This document shows positions 9,407 through 22,683 of a stretch of 64,000 bases of DNA, in pieces. Origin of the DNA: Halichondria panicea (Eukaryota > Porifera > Demospongiae > Suberitida > Halichondriidae); NCBI RefSeq assembly GCF_963675165.1, contig NC_087385.1:268501-332500 (forward strand). The letters are read 5' to 3'. The stretch's first letter is position 1, and each line of letters opens with the position of its first letter. Below the pieces are notes generated by a model. That model searched no databases and was not told where the DNA came from. It saw only the letters and a program-made list of their open reading frames with translations. The translations under genes and the position numbers were made by a program.

Positions 9407-12400
9407 TTAAAAGGGTGCTATTTTGTTCAGTTCCACCATCACCTGTGCCATGCTGGGTCGATGGCTGGGCTCTCTCTTAGTGCAGTGGAGTATCAGCTCG
9501 TACACTGCAGGACGCTGCCTCTGTACTTGGAGAATCATGTCTCGATAATGTTCAGCACTTGGGAATCGACTAGCGGTCACCTCACAGAGGACAATGCCGT
9601 AGCTGTACACATCGATCTTGACAGACTGTCTCAGAGGTGGAGTGAGAGGATCAAAGGCTTGAGGGATGACTTCAGGAGGGGAGTAGATTATGGCCCCCTC
9701 TCCCATCGTATGAGCATGCTGCAGGAAGTTGGCTGAGCCCAGGTCAGAGACCTTCCCCTTCCACTGGTGGTTGGGCATTCGCTGAAGGAGGACGTTGGGA
9801 GCACTCACATCACGGTGGATGATGGGATCGTAGCGCTGGTGCAGGTAGTTCAGAGCTAGGGCAATGTCCATGAAGATCGAGAGACGATTTCCTGGGTCCA
9901 GTTGATTCCTCTCGTACGCTTGTCGGAGATTCATGTCCAAAAGCTCGGTGATGATGAGAGGAGGGGATCGATTGGCTTGGTTTGGCTTATCAAAAATAGC
10001 ACCAATGAATTGCACAAGGTTTGGGTGTCGCACTTCAGCCAATAGCTACATTTCTCTCTCCATTTTCTCGATGTAGATTGGGAGAGCAATTTCTTCGTGT
10101 AGTTGCTTGACAGCCACGCTCACGGTTCCCTCCAGCACCTCCCCTCACCCTCCTTTGCCAATCCTCCTGCCAATGATCACTCTGTTGGCCGGAATCCTCC
10201 ACACCTCTGTGTTGTGTGCTGCCAACTCTTTCGTCTTGCCTTCTAACTCTCTCTCTAGAGCTGTGATTCGAGCAGACAGGTCAGCTTCTCTTCTGTTGGC
10301 CTCAGCCAATTCACAATCTTTCACTTGTAAAAGTAATTGTGTAGCTTGCTCTCTTTGCTCTGCCAGCCGTGCTCTTTCCTCAGCATCTCCATGACGACGG
10401 TTGGCCTCGGTTAATTCTCTAGCTTGTGTAGCTAATTCTCGATCTTTCTCTTGCAACTGTAGTTGGTGGTGACGTTGAGTGTCGTGCTCTCTCTGCTCTG
10501 CTGCTCGTAACTGTTGTTCCAGAGCCCTCACCCGGTCTTGAGAGGAGTGGTCGCTGGTCTCACTGACTGATGAGGCACGAGCAGTTGCTTGTCTGATCCT
10601 CTTCTCACTCAGTCGCTGGGCGGAGCCTCTAGTGTCGTTGTGGGCCACATCCACGAGAGCCCACTTCCCAGCCGAGGGTCCAGCAACAGACGCTGAGGGT
10701 CCAGTCAACTCTGTAGGGGGGATTAAGGAACAAATGTAACAGTATATGCATTCAGAGTCATTGACACATGTATTGTGTGTACTTGTCTATCAGACAATAG
10801 TTGCCATGGCTAGTAGCTGCTCACCAAATCTCAGTATGGTGGTCTCAGCAACTATCTTATCATTCTCCAAATTGCCTCCAAACACGAGGACCTCAGTGAG
10901 TCCTGGTCCCAGACTGGTGGCAGTGATGGAGTGGAAGCAACGTGGTGTCATTGACTCAGGAGGTGTCACCTGGAGGCACAAAAAATAATGCTCTGATAAA
11001 TAAATGTTGAGTGTACAGTAGTACTGTGTATTCTGAACAGATCATCAGATAATCCATGTACTGTATGAAATAAATATAACATTACAACACAAGGAATCTC
11101 AAGGCTATGTGTTTTATATTACAGTGACCCTTTACTAAATTATACTTCGAGGCTACGCGACCGTGTACGGAAGGGACTGTATGACTTTTATTACACGCTT
11201 GTAACCTTGACAACGTGATGTAATACAGTAAAGGTGTGTGTACATAGCATAAGTATTTAACATCCTCCTAGACTTCAAAGTTATTTACTCTTGTAAATGA
11301 ACGTCTCGTATCTCTTTATTACGTCCATTTATTACACGTACACTAACAGTTCATAATAAGACAAGACTCACCTCTGTCCACTTGACAGTGTCTACATCCA
11401 GTATCCACAAGTCCCCCAGTATCTTGTTGCCATTATCCACTCCTCCGTACACCAGTAGTTGAGGGTGGTCCTGGCCATAGTTGAGACAACAGGCAGCATG
11501 GACTGACCTCTCCACTGGCCATGGCTCTCCCTGTACTGGCTTCACCTTAGTGACTTCCTACACACAGTGAACACACAGTATTGTGCATTTCAATGTGGCA
11601 GTACTAATTCCAACTCACCATGGTCCTGAAATTGAACAGGTAGACTTCATTGACCTCACCACGGCCAGATTGGTTCCCTCCAAAGAGGACTGCCTTGTGC
11701 TGGTCCACCATAGTGAAGGTGAAGGCACAACAGGGAGGAGGTCTCTCTCCTCTGAGCTCAGGGGACAACCAGACACCTGGAAGTGGGGGTGGGGCAATTT
11801 AGAGAATGGTACAATGTTACATCATCCTTATAACATTGATTGATATGAAAGTGAACATGGTTTCCTATGTGAGTGAGGGTGGGACTCCGCCCACCAGTAG
11901 CTAGATACCCTATAATTGTATGTAACGAAAACATACAGCGAATGTGCATCGACAAAAGTTACCATTTTGTGTGTCAAAGAAATGGAACTCGTTTGTCCTT
12001 CCACTTCCATCAGACCGTCCAGTCTTGGTGAATGTTGATCCTGGTTGTGTGGGGCCCTCAATACCTTCTCCTCCAAAGCAGCACAGAGTTCTCTCATTCA
12101 CACGGACAAGTCCACTGAAAGCTTTTTTCATAGGCTGACTACCAGAGGTTTGAACGTTGGTCCACTGGAGAGTGTCCAGATCAAGCTTGCTCATGTCATT
12201 GAAGTAAGAAGACTCATCACTACCACCAAAGGTGTACAGGCAACAACCTACACAAACAGAGCAACCACCTGCCTCTCCAGGGGGTAGAGGTCCAGTGGTG
12301 GGCAAGAAGCTCCACAGCTCAGTGCTTGGATCATACACAGCAATGATGTTAGACCCTAGTCCTGGACCAAGCCCCCTCCACGTACATGTAATGGTGTCCG

Positions 12401-12453
12401 TCAACTGCAGAGAATTGACCCATACGAGGTGATGGTTCAACTGGAGCATCCAT
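9407..12453 (-). pseudogene. Kelch-coiled coil-TKL kinase, copy 2 (multiple lesions)
   Basis: Exon remnants: 12453-11963, 11776-11619, 11554-11372, 10969-10825 and 10710-9407. Lesions: a 4-base insertion near 12381-12386 shifts blade 1 out of frame; the acceptor of the blade-5 exon is changed from AG|GTC to AA|GTC, leaving an AG one base later that would shift the frame; TGA at 10147-10145 replaces the Trp of the glycine loop (GKGG-stop-GEV); TAG at 10048-10046 replaces Lys in MEREMKLLAE. The N-lobe is the second type (IGRRIGKGG, FDKPNQANRSPP) shared with copy 3. The kinase C-lobe downstream is open. Confidence 0.9.
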
Positions 12454-13151
12454 TACCTGCACAGGAGTGATCAGGAGTGATCATGAGACAGTTTTTATGC
12501 CATCACACACACACACACACAATCATTGGTTGAGCCTGGACTGAGATTATGCATGCTAGCTATAGGACCTAACCAGATCAACAACCATCACATGACTGAC
12601 ATGAACTCTGTATATCTATAGCAGCAATGAGACACAGCATTTCAACTTACAAGTCATGGACAGTAGAACACTCCCTCAGAGATATCAGAGAGCTGCTATT
12701 GTTGTTGGAGTTCTGTTGATCTTGCATACCAGCCACGCCCCCACTATTGCAAAGGTTATGAGGAGCCCACTCCCAAAATGGCTGGAGGAGGTGTAGAGAT
12801 CTGAAGGTTGTCTAGCGCTGCAGGAGTAGGTGAGTGTAACTAGGAATACTAGGAATATTGCACATACAGCTTATACCCATAGGCCTGTCAATGGGCAATA
12901 TTATAGGTCTAGGTCTAGTCTAGTTGCAGAGCATGTCGTACAATGTGTAAAGATTGCTCATGACAGTGTGTGTATTTATCATTGTGTAGAGGAGATGTGT
13001 TTGTTGAGTGGGAGCATCCTCCGTCACCACCACTCTCCAGTATCCATGGAGATGACACTATCCTCTTTGAGCTCCTGAGAACTAAACAACATTCAACAGT
13101 TGACGACAATCGACGATGCAATTACGTTAGAATCCAGCCATGCATGACATG

Positions 13152-13475
13152 TGCACAGACTGTGGGGGGTCTGGTATCAAGGTGACCCACCGTCCACTCG
13201 GCCCCGGCATGATACAGCAGATACAGAGCGTGTGCACAGACTGTGGGGGGTCTGGTATCAAGGTGATCCACCGTCCACTCGGCCCCGGCATGATGCAGCA
13301 GATACAGAGCGTGTGCACAGACTGTGGGGGATCTGGTATCAAGGTGACCCACCGCCCACTCGGCCCCGGCATGATGCAGCAGATACAGAGCGTGTGCACA
13401 GACTGTGGGGGGTCTGGTATCAAGGTGACCCACCGTCCACTCGGCCCCGGCATAATGCAGCAGATACAGAGCGTG
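13152..13475 (+). repeat. Four 81-bp tandem repeats in the zinc-finger exon
   Basis: Repeats start at 13152, 13233, 13314 and 13395. Each encodes 27 residues, CTDCGGSGIKV followed by a HRPLGPGMMQQIQSV segment, with scattered substitutions (MIQQ, KVIHRP, GIMQQ). Other units have one copy (1, 3, 6) or two (5). In-frame multiplication of a CxxCxGxG module is consistent with unequal exchange within the exon. Confidence 0.9.
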
Positions 13476-13746
13476 TGCACAGACTGTGGGGGTCTGGTGA
13501 TTACATAAGAGACAAGTGCAAGAAATGCAAAGGAAAGCGTCTCGTGGAAATCAACCACAAACAAGAGGTATGAGAATAATTAGAGCACTGCTGTTATAGT
13601 GAGTCTATGCCAGCCACAATCACTTAGAGACACTTTCCAGTAATATGGGCTATAATTCATGGACAGTCATGAAATGTGGTCCCAAGTGCCAATTTTGAAA
13701 GGCCCAATTAATTTATTTCTGGTTATACCTACTTTCAGTGAGGTAC

Positions 13747-14997
13747 GTTCAACCATAGATTGAACAGTAAGAGGGATTGGAAACGACCATGCAGGCCGCA
13801 CTGTGTAAACCGGTGAAACACTCCGCGTTATGATATTGCGCTCGCTTAGTTTTACCGTACTCCAGTTGTATTTCAACTGTTTCTAGCTCTCCTATCCACT
13901 AGCAATCACTCAGGGGCTGGGAGGTACTCTAGAGAAGTAAGTTTACACCACTGACTAAGTCCTTTGTCTTTTACTCCGTTTTTAATTTTTGTTGAGTTTA
14001 GCTTACTCCATGTCAACTTTTCTCTTTCCCTGCTGTGAAGCGGAAACTTGACTTGGTTATTATGTATCTAAGTGCTATATAGAATGGCTTCATGCTATGC
14101 ATGGATATAAGCTGTACCTTAAATAATAACAGTTGATAAATGTTTGCAGTATAGTCCTTCAAAACTGCTTTAGTATACTTTTAGACACACCACGGGCCTT
14201 GACTTCCCACAACTTCATAGTAGTAAGGGCTATTCCTTCTTGTATAGCATTTACTATGCCTCGGTGCGCATGCGCAAGCGAGGGATACGGTAGTGTGTTT
14301 GTGTGTCTGTCTGTGTAGACTGCTACAGCTGCTCAAGGATCAATGAAGTGCAAGTAAGAGTTTCTATAGGCTTCTAGTCATGTTTTCAATTTGTGAATTT
14401 TGCAAAATAATGCTTCGTTCTAGAGTTATGCCTAGTTTTGCTTACTTGGAATGCCATTGCAGCCTTTTCAGAAGAGCACGTAGCCAAACTTGTTTACCGA
14501 GTGTTACTACTCTACTTAGTAGTTAGCTCTGCACTAGAACGCTAGCTATTGGTATAGCTGCAAGAGTGAGAAGAGAGCTGCAAGGCTCTGCTGATGGCAG
14601 CCATTAATTCAGGCTTGAACTTTCGACAATCATGGTTGATAATTACCCACTCTTGCAACAAATTTATTACGCAAAAATGTTCATCATGTGTATATAAATT
14701 AGCTATTAATAGCTTTATGTTATATAGCTTTGGCATCTCCACCGAGGCATCAGCACCTGCGGTGCTTTCATTTGTTTAGTGATAGTGGCTGAGTTGCTTA
14801 GTCGACCTTTTAGAACTAGATTTTCTTTACTTTTTAGAATAATCCTGATCAATTTCACCATTTCTATGTACAACACGTTGTATGGCAGTCAAGACAGGAT
14901 TAATCCTTTGTAGTTTTAGCCACGCCCTATAACACGGAGTGTTTCACGCAAACATTTTCGTTTCCAATCCCTCCTACTGTTCTATCTATGGTTCAAC
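13747..14997. mobile_element. 1.25-kb inverted-repeat element (family A) in DnaJ intron
   Basis: The left end GTTCAACCATAGATTGAACAG and the right end are inverted copies, continuing through AGGAGGGATTGGAAACGA and GTGAAACACTCCG. No transposase frame inside; the interior holds a palindrome GCGCATGCGC near 14270. Family members: 23739-24506 and 41169-41912 (internally deleted) and 50803-52046 (full length). All lie at the same place in the intron. Confidence 0.7.
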
Positions 14998-16063
14998 CCA
15001 TTTTCGACCAATACCATGATTAAACCAAAGATGGTACTAGTCACGTGATGTTAGCCTATAATTATAATATGTTTCCTACGTGTTACATTATTATTTAACC
15101 TCTGAACTCGTGTGAACTAAACACTTTATGTCTTGTCTCTTCAGAACACTGCTGGTGACGACCATAGTGACAAGGTAAGTACAACTACTCACAAATGTGT
15201 GGTAATCTACTCTCTAGACTGCAAGCACTGTAGAATGGCAGCTCTATCCACACATTGTAAGACGTGTGTACCCTGTAATGTTATCATCACCTAATCTCAG
15301 CATTACTAAACTGTTGCGATCATATTCAATTAAACGTGAGGGGGGTTGTAGTTGAACATCTTTTAACAGCCATTACTTTCCTACCGTTAATCCAATGTCA
15401 AACATTGTATGATTTTCTGAAAGCTTAGAAAGAGGCCTTTCAAATGATCAATCCAAAATTTAGATAGGGCAATAATGTGTCATTTTTTGGCCTTGGACCA
15501 TGGGCAAAAAATTGGCAAATTGGATCCATGGTGTGGTCAAATTGGCAAATACCTTTATCTTCACATCTTGCAGCAGCTGGATCACACCAACTACAGGAGA
15601 GTCGACTGTGACCTGTTTGTGGAGAAGAACATCAGTTTAAGGGAGGCTTTGTGTGGCTTCACTTGCACTCTGTACCCCCTGGACGGGAGGAACGTGGGTG
15701 TGTCCAGGTCACCAGGAGCAGTGCTGTCACCAGGTGAGTAAGTGGCTGGTAAGAGGAGGATTGTGTATAGGGCTGCCTTTGAGAGGAGTGTACATACAAG
15801 CTATTATAGTGTGTCCCAGCCTTACAAGCTGAGGGGACATGTGTTAGGGTTAGGTACCTTAGGACTGTTGATCTGGCAGCTTTAACAAGACAGCCATTAC
15901 TTCTGCTATTTAATTAATTAACCAAAGCAACTGAATTGAAAGTGATAGCTAAGAGTACCAGTGTGAAGGAGGGAGGTTCATTGATAGCATGGCTATCTTA
16001 TATATAGTGACATCCTTCTTGTTCTTCAATAGACTGTAGAGGAGGTGTGGCCAAATTGGCAAA

Positions 16064-16239
16064 TACCGTAGCGGATATTTCAAGGGTATATCAAGCATTT
16101 ACCGCGAACATTTATTCCCACGAATTTAATATCGCACCCATACACGCTGCAGAAAGACTGCTATTCTGAATTCCCGAAAACCTTTCTAACGGTCAATCCG
16201 CGAAAGTGTATACCCTCGAAATATACCCGCTATACGGTA
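16064..16239. mobile_element. TA-flanked MITE, internally deleted
   Basis: Same insertion site as the unit-1 MITE, but the left arm has lost TA within CCGTATAGCG and about 20 bp further in. The right arm is complete. Confidence 0.7.
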
Positions 16240-16559
16240 GTTTTATCACTCAAATATGAACTTTGATGATATCATTTTAGAGAAGAAGCTCTTTCAGATG
16301 CTTAATTCCCAAATTTGGAACAAGTCATAATTAGGGTTAGGTATAGGACTTTTGATCTTGTTATTTCTATTTTCACTTCATGTGTATGTATTTATAGTCT
16401 TGTGGTCATGTGCAATACTAACAGTGGTTGTGTTGTGTGGGCAGTATTGTACGTAGGTACATGTACAGTTGCTAAAAAGCTACGAAAACTCTGCCAATCT
16501 AATTACAACATACTGAAAGTAGTATCAATTGAGTTTACAATGTGTGTGTACATGTACAG

Positions 16560-16563
<4 letters not shown>

Positions 16564-16628
<65 letters not shown>
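16564..16628. repeat. (GT)n microsatellite, unit 2
   Basis: The shortest of the GT tracts in the array, about 65 bp, ending at the DnaJ exon acceptor. A C-homopolymer and (CA)n tract (about 16939-16989) precede the last exon. Confidence 0.95.
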
Positions 16629-16629
<1 letters not shown>

Positions 16630-16948
16630 AGGGTCTGGAGGGTGAGGGGATGCCAGTGTTCAGGAGGCCTCATGTCAAGGGCAACCTCTATGTTCAGTTC
16701 ACCATCCAATTCCCTGACTCTGGTTTCCTGGAGGAGAGTCAACTAAAAGTATGCAGTGGCTATAATCATGTGATATGTGTGTGCAGTGTAGGCAGCCTCT
16801 CAATACACAGGCCTCCACTGTATACATGCAATATCTTTATGCTGTACCACCTTGTCTTCTATAATTAAGGTGTCTTTGTGAAGTAGTTGGTATACTGATC
16901 CAATACACAGGCCCCCACTGTATAGCAATGTACTCTACCCCCCCCCCC

Positions 16949-16990
<42 letters not shown>

Positions 16991-17479
16991 AGTTGAAGTG
17001 TTTCCTGCCCACAGGACCTGGCCCCACCAGCACTGGACCCAGAGGCAGAGGAAGTGGATATGATAGAGAGTGAGGGGACGAGGAGAGTGGGCGAGGCACA
17101 AGGTGGTGGAGCCATATACGATGAAGATAAGGAGGATGAAGGAGTGGACAGGGCACAGAGGGTGGGCTGCTCTCAACAGTGACACTCTTAGGAACTCTAT
17201 ATATTCACCGGTTTGATTGTATTTATGGACTGGTTTTGTGGTTACTGCTATTGTTCTAATTATGTGAATAACGTTTTCCCATACCACTCGTCATAATTAT
17301 TGTGAACGGTAATATTGATTAGCATGAGACTGAGATAAAGTCAATAGTAATCATCATAATAGGAGAGTGCAAACACACACTACAAAAGCCAAAGCTAAAA
17401 ATAAAAATCATAAAGTAATTAAAATCAATATTCAATACAAAGAAGCTGCTAGATAGATAAGTGTTCTCATTGTTCATAG

Positions 17480-20400
17480 TTAAAAGGGTGCTATTTTGTT
17501 CAGTTCCACCATCACCTGTGCCATGCTGGGTCGATGGCTGGGCTCTCTCTTAGTGCAGTGGAGTATCAGCTCGTACACTGCAGGATGCTGCCTCTGTACT
17601 TGGAGAATCATGTCTCGATAATGTTCAGCACTTGGGAATCGACTAGCGGTCACCTCACAGAGGACAATACCGTAGCTGTACACATCGATCTTGACAGACT
17701 GTCTTGGAGGTGGAGTGAGAGGATCAAAGGCTTGAGGGATGACTTCAGGAGGGGAGTAAATTATGGCCCCCTCTCCCATCGTATGAGCATGCTGCAGGAA
17801 GTTGGCTGAGCCCAGGTCAGAGACCTTCCCCTTCCACTGGTGGTTGGGCATTCGCTGGAGGAGGACGTTGGGAGCACTCACATCACGGTGGATGATGGGA
17901 TCGTAGCGCTGGTGCAGGTAGTTCAGAGCTAGGGCAATGTCCATGAAGATGGAGAGACGATTTCCTGGGTTCAGTTGATTCCTCTCGTACGCTTGTCGGA
18001 GATTCATGTCCAGAAGCTCGGTGATGATGAGAGGAGGGGATCGATTGGCTTGGTTTGGCTCATCAAAAATAGCACCAATGAATTGCACAAGGTTTGGGTG
18101 TCGCACTTCAGCCAATAGCTTCATTTCTCTCTCCATTTTCTCGATGTAGATTGGGAGAGCAATTTCTTCGTGTAGTCGCTTGACGGCCACGCTCACTGTT
18201 CCCTCCAGCACCTCCCCCCACCCTCCTTTGCCAATCCTCCTGCCAATGATCACTCTGTTGGCCGGAATCCTCCACACCTCTGTGTTGTGTGCTGCCAACT
18301 CTTTCGTCTTGCCTTCTAACTCCCTCTCTAGAGCTGTGATTCGAGCAGACAGGTCAGCTTCTCTTCTGTTGGCCTCAGCCAATTCTCGATCTTTCACTTG
18401 TAAAAGTAATTGTGTAGCTTGCTCTCTTTGCTCTGCCAGCTGTGCTCTTTCCTCCGCATCTCCATGACGACGGTTGGCCTCCGTTAATTCTCTAGCTTGT
18501 GCAGTTATTTCTCGATCTTTCTCTTGCAACTGTAGTTGGTGGTGACGTTGAGTGTCGTGCTCTCTCTGCTCTGCTGCTCGTAACTGTTGTTCCAAAGCCC
18601 TCACCCGGTCTTGAGAGGAGTGGTCGCTGGTCTCACTGACTGATGAGGCACGAGCAGTTGCTTGTCTGATTCTCTTCTCACTCAGTCGCTGGGCGGAGCC
18701 TCTAGTGTCGTTGTGGGCCACATCCACGAGAGCCCACTTCCCAGCCGAGGGTCCAGCAACAGACGCTGAGGGTCCAGTCAACTCTGTAGGGGGGATTAAG
18801 GAACAAATGTAACAGTATATGCATTCAGAGTCATTGACACATGTATTGTGTGTACTTGTCTATCAGACAATAGTTGTCATGGCTACATGTACTAGTAGCT
18901 GCTCACCAAATCTCAGTATGGTGGTTTCGGCAATGGCATCTCCCACCTCCCGCTGGCCTCCAAACACGAGGACCTCAGTGAGTCCTGGTCCCAGACTGGT
19001 GGCAGTGATGGAGTGGTAGTAACGTGGTGTCATTGACTCAGGAGGTGTCACCTGGAGGCACAAAAAATAATTCTGTGATAAATAAAATTAATGTTGAGTG
19101 TACAGTAGTACTGTGTATTCTGAACAGATCATCAGATAATCCATGAAATAAATAAAACATTACACGAGGAATCTCAAGGCTATGTGTTTTATATTACAGT
19201 GACCCTTTACCAAATTATGCCTCGAGGCTACGCGACCGTGTACGGAAGGGACTGTACGACTTTTATTACACGCTTGTAACCTTGACAACGTGATATAATA
19301 CAGTAAAGGTGTGTGTACATAGCACAAGTATTTAACATCCTCCTAGAATTCAAAGTTCAAAGTTATTTACTCTTGTAAATGAACGTCTCGTATCTCTTTA
19401 TTACGTCCATTTATTACACGTACACTAACAGTTCATAATAAGACAAGACTCACCTCTGCCCACTTGACAGTGTCTACATCCAGCATCCACATGTCCCCCA
19501 GTGTCTTGCTGCCATCATCCGCTCCTCCGTACACCAGTAGTTGAGGGTGGTCCTGGCCATAGTTGAGACAACAGGCAGCATGTAGTGACCTCTTCACTGG
19601 CCGTGGCTCTCCCTGTACTGGCTTCACCTTAGTGACCTCCTACACACAGTGAACACACAGTATTGTGCATTTCAATGTGGCATGCAGTACTAATTCCAAC
19701 TCACCATGGTCCTAAAATTAAACAAGTAGACGTCATTGAGCCTACCACGGCCAAGTTTGAACCCACCAAAGAGGACTGCCCTGTGCTGGTCCACCATGGT
19801 GAAGGTGAAGGCAGCACAGGGAGGAGGTCTCTCTCCTCTGAGCTCAGGGGACGACCAGACACCTGGAAGTGGGGGTGGGGCAATTAGAGAATGGTACAAT
19901 GTTACATCATCCTTATAACATTGATTGATATGAAAGTGAACATGGTTTCCTATGTGAGTGAGGGTGGGACTCCGCCCACCAGTAGCTAGATACCCTATAA
20001 GTGTATGCAATGAAAACATACAGCGAATGTGCACGTTGAAAAAAATTTACCATTTTGTGTGTCAAAAAAATGAAACTCGTTTGTCTTGGTGAATGTTGAT
20101 CCTAGTTGTGTGATGCCCTCAATACTTTCTCCTCCAAAGCAGCACAGAGTTCTCTCATTCACACGGACAAGTCCACTGAAAGCCTTTTTCTTAGGCTGAC
20201 TACCAGAGGTTTGAACTTTGGTCCACTGGAGAGTGTCCAGATCAAGCTTGCTCATGTCATTGACGTAAGAAGACCCATCATGACCACCAAAGGTGTACAG
20301 GCAACGACCTACACAAACAGAGCAACCACCCTGCTCTCCAGGGGGTAGAGGTCCAGTGGTGGGCAAGAGGCTCCACAGCTCAGTGCTTGGATCATACACA

Positions 20401-20510
20401 GCAATGATGTTAGACCCTCGTCTTGGACCATACCCCTTCCACATGTAATGACGTCCGTCAACTGCAGAGAATTGACCATAACGAGGTGATGGTTCAACTG
20501 GAGCATCCAT
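17480..20510 (-). CDS. Kelch-coiled coil-TKL kinase, copy 3 (intact, about 749 aa)
   Basis: Exons: 20510-20051 (kelch blades 1-3, start MDAPVEPSPRYGQ), 19862-19705 (blade 4), 19636-19454 (blade 5), 19051-18907 (blade 6) and 18783-17480 (coiled coil and kinase, ending LNKIAPF). All GT-AG borders and phases agree (1, 0, 0, 1). Kelch covers about residues 1-316, the coiled coil about 360-480 and the kinase about 483-749. The N-lobe is type 2 (IGKGGWGEV, VAVKRLHEEI, FDEPNQANRSPP). Catalytic motifs are HRDVSAPN, DLGSAN, SPPEV and RPSMAQVM. No signal peptide or membrane segment, so a cytosolic protein. Probably a Ser/Thr or dual-specificity kinase in which the propeller binds a ligand and the coiled coil oligomerises; function inferred. 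A 1.1-kb element interrupts the putative 5' exon. Confidence 0.88.
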
Positions 20511-20739
20511 TACCTGCACAGGGGTGATCATGAGACAGTGTTTATGCCATCACACACACACACACACAATCATTGGTTGAGCCTGGACTGAGATTATGCA
20601 TGCTAGCTATAGGACCTAACCAGATCAACAACCATCACATGACTGACATGAACTCTGTATGTCTATAGCAGCAATGAGACACAGCATTTCAACTTACAAG
20701 TCATGGACAGTAGAACACTCCCTCAGAGATATCAGAGAG

Positions 20740-21841
20740 TAGCCTCGATCCCAGGCCGAGTTTTCTCTTTTATAACGGTTAGGCAAACAACTGGGCCTGG
20801 TACTAGTTGTCTGCGCATGCGTCAGTCGTTGGTCAGATTCTGACAAATGGATATTCTCGTTCACTTTCGTGACATTTATATTTGTGTACTATCGTGTACT
20901 AGAAGTCAGTTCCCGTTTTATCATTATTGGAATCGATTGGAATGGCTCTTATAGCTTAGTTGAAGCTTCTCTCTTCTCTGAAGCTTATTCTGAAGACTGA
21001 ACAACAAGGGAAGAGGTATAAAGCTTTGTCAAGCTTGTTATTAAGGTCAGATATTTTTGTGTGGGCCCTATGGCTATGCTATCAAGTGTTGTTCATGTTT
21101 GGCAAGATCTACCGGTACGTAGGTAGACTATATATAGTTTCATCATTAATATGGTGGATCAAGTAAAGAGTGTGAGCTAGAGAACTTGGTGCTGCCATCA
21201 TCAGCTCGTCGACAATGACACTATAACCGAGAAATTTAATATGTATAGATCTACACATAATTATTTAAAATGTCTACTTCTCTGTACAGGATCTAGGAGC
21301 AATGGCTAATATCCAGCTATCCCAACAGTGCTCCTCTTGGCTATACTAACGGACGAGACTGGACAGTTTGAGGTAAGGGTTTAACCGTCTTTGGTTTCTT
21401 TTAATATTGTCCTATACTCACAGGACTGGAGTATGACCTGCTCATTCGAGCGTTGCTGGGTAGCTCAGAGACATCAAGAGAATCTACGTTTTCTCAAGCA
21501 AAATTTAACTGAGTTACGAGTTGGGGCCTAGAATCACAGAAGTCCAGCAGCCTGCTAAATCTTTTTGAAATGTAATTTGAAGGCATTCAATCATCCTGAA
21601 GTTGCCCTGGGTCACTGTAATTCAACTCCCCAGGCCTTTGTGAAGCAGCTCCCTATGTGCATCTTTTGTGTACTCACTCTGTGCATTTTGTGTGTACAAA
21701 TTTCGATTATTGATTTATTAAATATTTTTGCCGACCACAAATATACAATGAAAATTTGACGCATGCGCAGACAACTAGTACCAGGCCCAGTTGTTTGCCT
21801 AGCCGTTATAAAAGCGAAAACTCGGCCTGGGATCGAGGCTA
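20740..21841. mobile_element. 1.1-kb TIR element with 9-bp target duplication
   Basis: Inverted repeats of roughly 90 bp begin TAGCCTCGATCCCAGGCCGA and extend through the AACTGGGCCTGGTACTAGTTG region, with small differences. Flanked by the direct repeat ATCAGAGAG (20731-20739 and 21842-21850); the other units have this site once. A 9-bp duplication with long TIRs suggests a Mutator-like (MULE) non-autonomous element, which is an inference. It splits the conserved block that may be the kelch-kinase 5' exon. No transposase recognised inside. Confidence 0.85.
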
Positions 21842-22683
21842 ATCAGAGAGGCTATTGTTGTTGGAGTTCTGCTGATCTTGCATACCAGCCACGCCCCCAC
21901 TATTGCAAAGGTTATGAGGAGCCCACTCCCAAAATGGCTGGAGGAGGTGTAGAGATCTGAAGGTTGTCTAGCGCTGCAGGAGTATACTAGGAATATTGCA
22001 CATACAGCTTATACCCATAGGCCTGTCAATGGGCAATATTATAGGTCTAGGTCTAGTCTAGTTGCAGAGCATGTCGTACAATGTGTAAAGATTGCTCATG
22101 ACAGTGTGTGTATTTATCATTGTGTAGAGGAGATGTGTTTGTTGAGTGGGAGCATCCTCCGTCACCATCACTCTCCAGTATCCATGGAGATGACACTATC
22201 CTCTTTGAGCTCCTGAGAACTAAACAACATTCAACAGTTGACGACAATCGACGATGCAAATACGTTAGAATCCAGCCATGCATGACATGTGCACAGACTG
22301 TGGGGGGTCTGGTATCAAGGTGACCCATCGCCCACTCGGCCCCGGCATGATGCAGCAGATACAGAGCGTGTGCACAGACTGTGGGGGGTCTTGTGAGATT
22401 ACATAAGAGACAAGAACAAGTGCAAGAAATGCAAAGGAAAGTGTCTCGTGGAAATCAACCACAAACAAGAGGTATGAGAATAATTAGAGCACTGCTGTTA
22501 GTGAGTCTATGCCAGCCACAATCACTTAGAGACACTTTCCACTGGAATAATTAATATGGGCTATAATTCATGGTCGGTCATGAAATGTGGTCCCAAGTGC
22601 CAATTTTTGAAAGGCCCAATTAATTTATTTCTGGTTACCTACTTTCAGTGACTTTGTGGTATCCTTACTCTTTCAGTTGGTAT

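Larger units (their letters stand above)
13138..17182 (+). pseudogene. DnaJ-A C-terminal fragment, unit 2 (expanded zinc fingers)
   Basis: Exons: 13138-13567 (zinc fingers), 15145-15174 (micro-exon NTAGDDHSDK), 15574-15733 (substrate-binding segment, 5'-truncated), 16632-16748 (GLEGEGMP segment) and 16990-17182 (acidic tail). The zinc exon has four tandem 81-bp repeats instead of one. In the last finger one G is lost (GGGGGTCTGG), so the frame runs into a stop soon after CTDCGG. The last exon carries the +1 shift. No J domain is present. Confidence 0.8.

Noticed and set aside
13152..13475. CRISPR-like direct repeats
   Set aside because: Units are contiguous 81-bp coding repeats without spacers, in a eukaryotic exon.
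13122..13564. Minus-strand repetitive frames (QSVHTLCICCIMPGP repeats)
   Set aside because: Antisense of the expanded DnaJ zinc-finger module.
20960..21960. Small frames within the 1.1-kb TIR element as a transposase
   Set aside because: Frames are under 70 codons with no DDE, zinc-finger or hAT motifs; the element looks non-autonomous.
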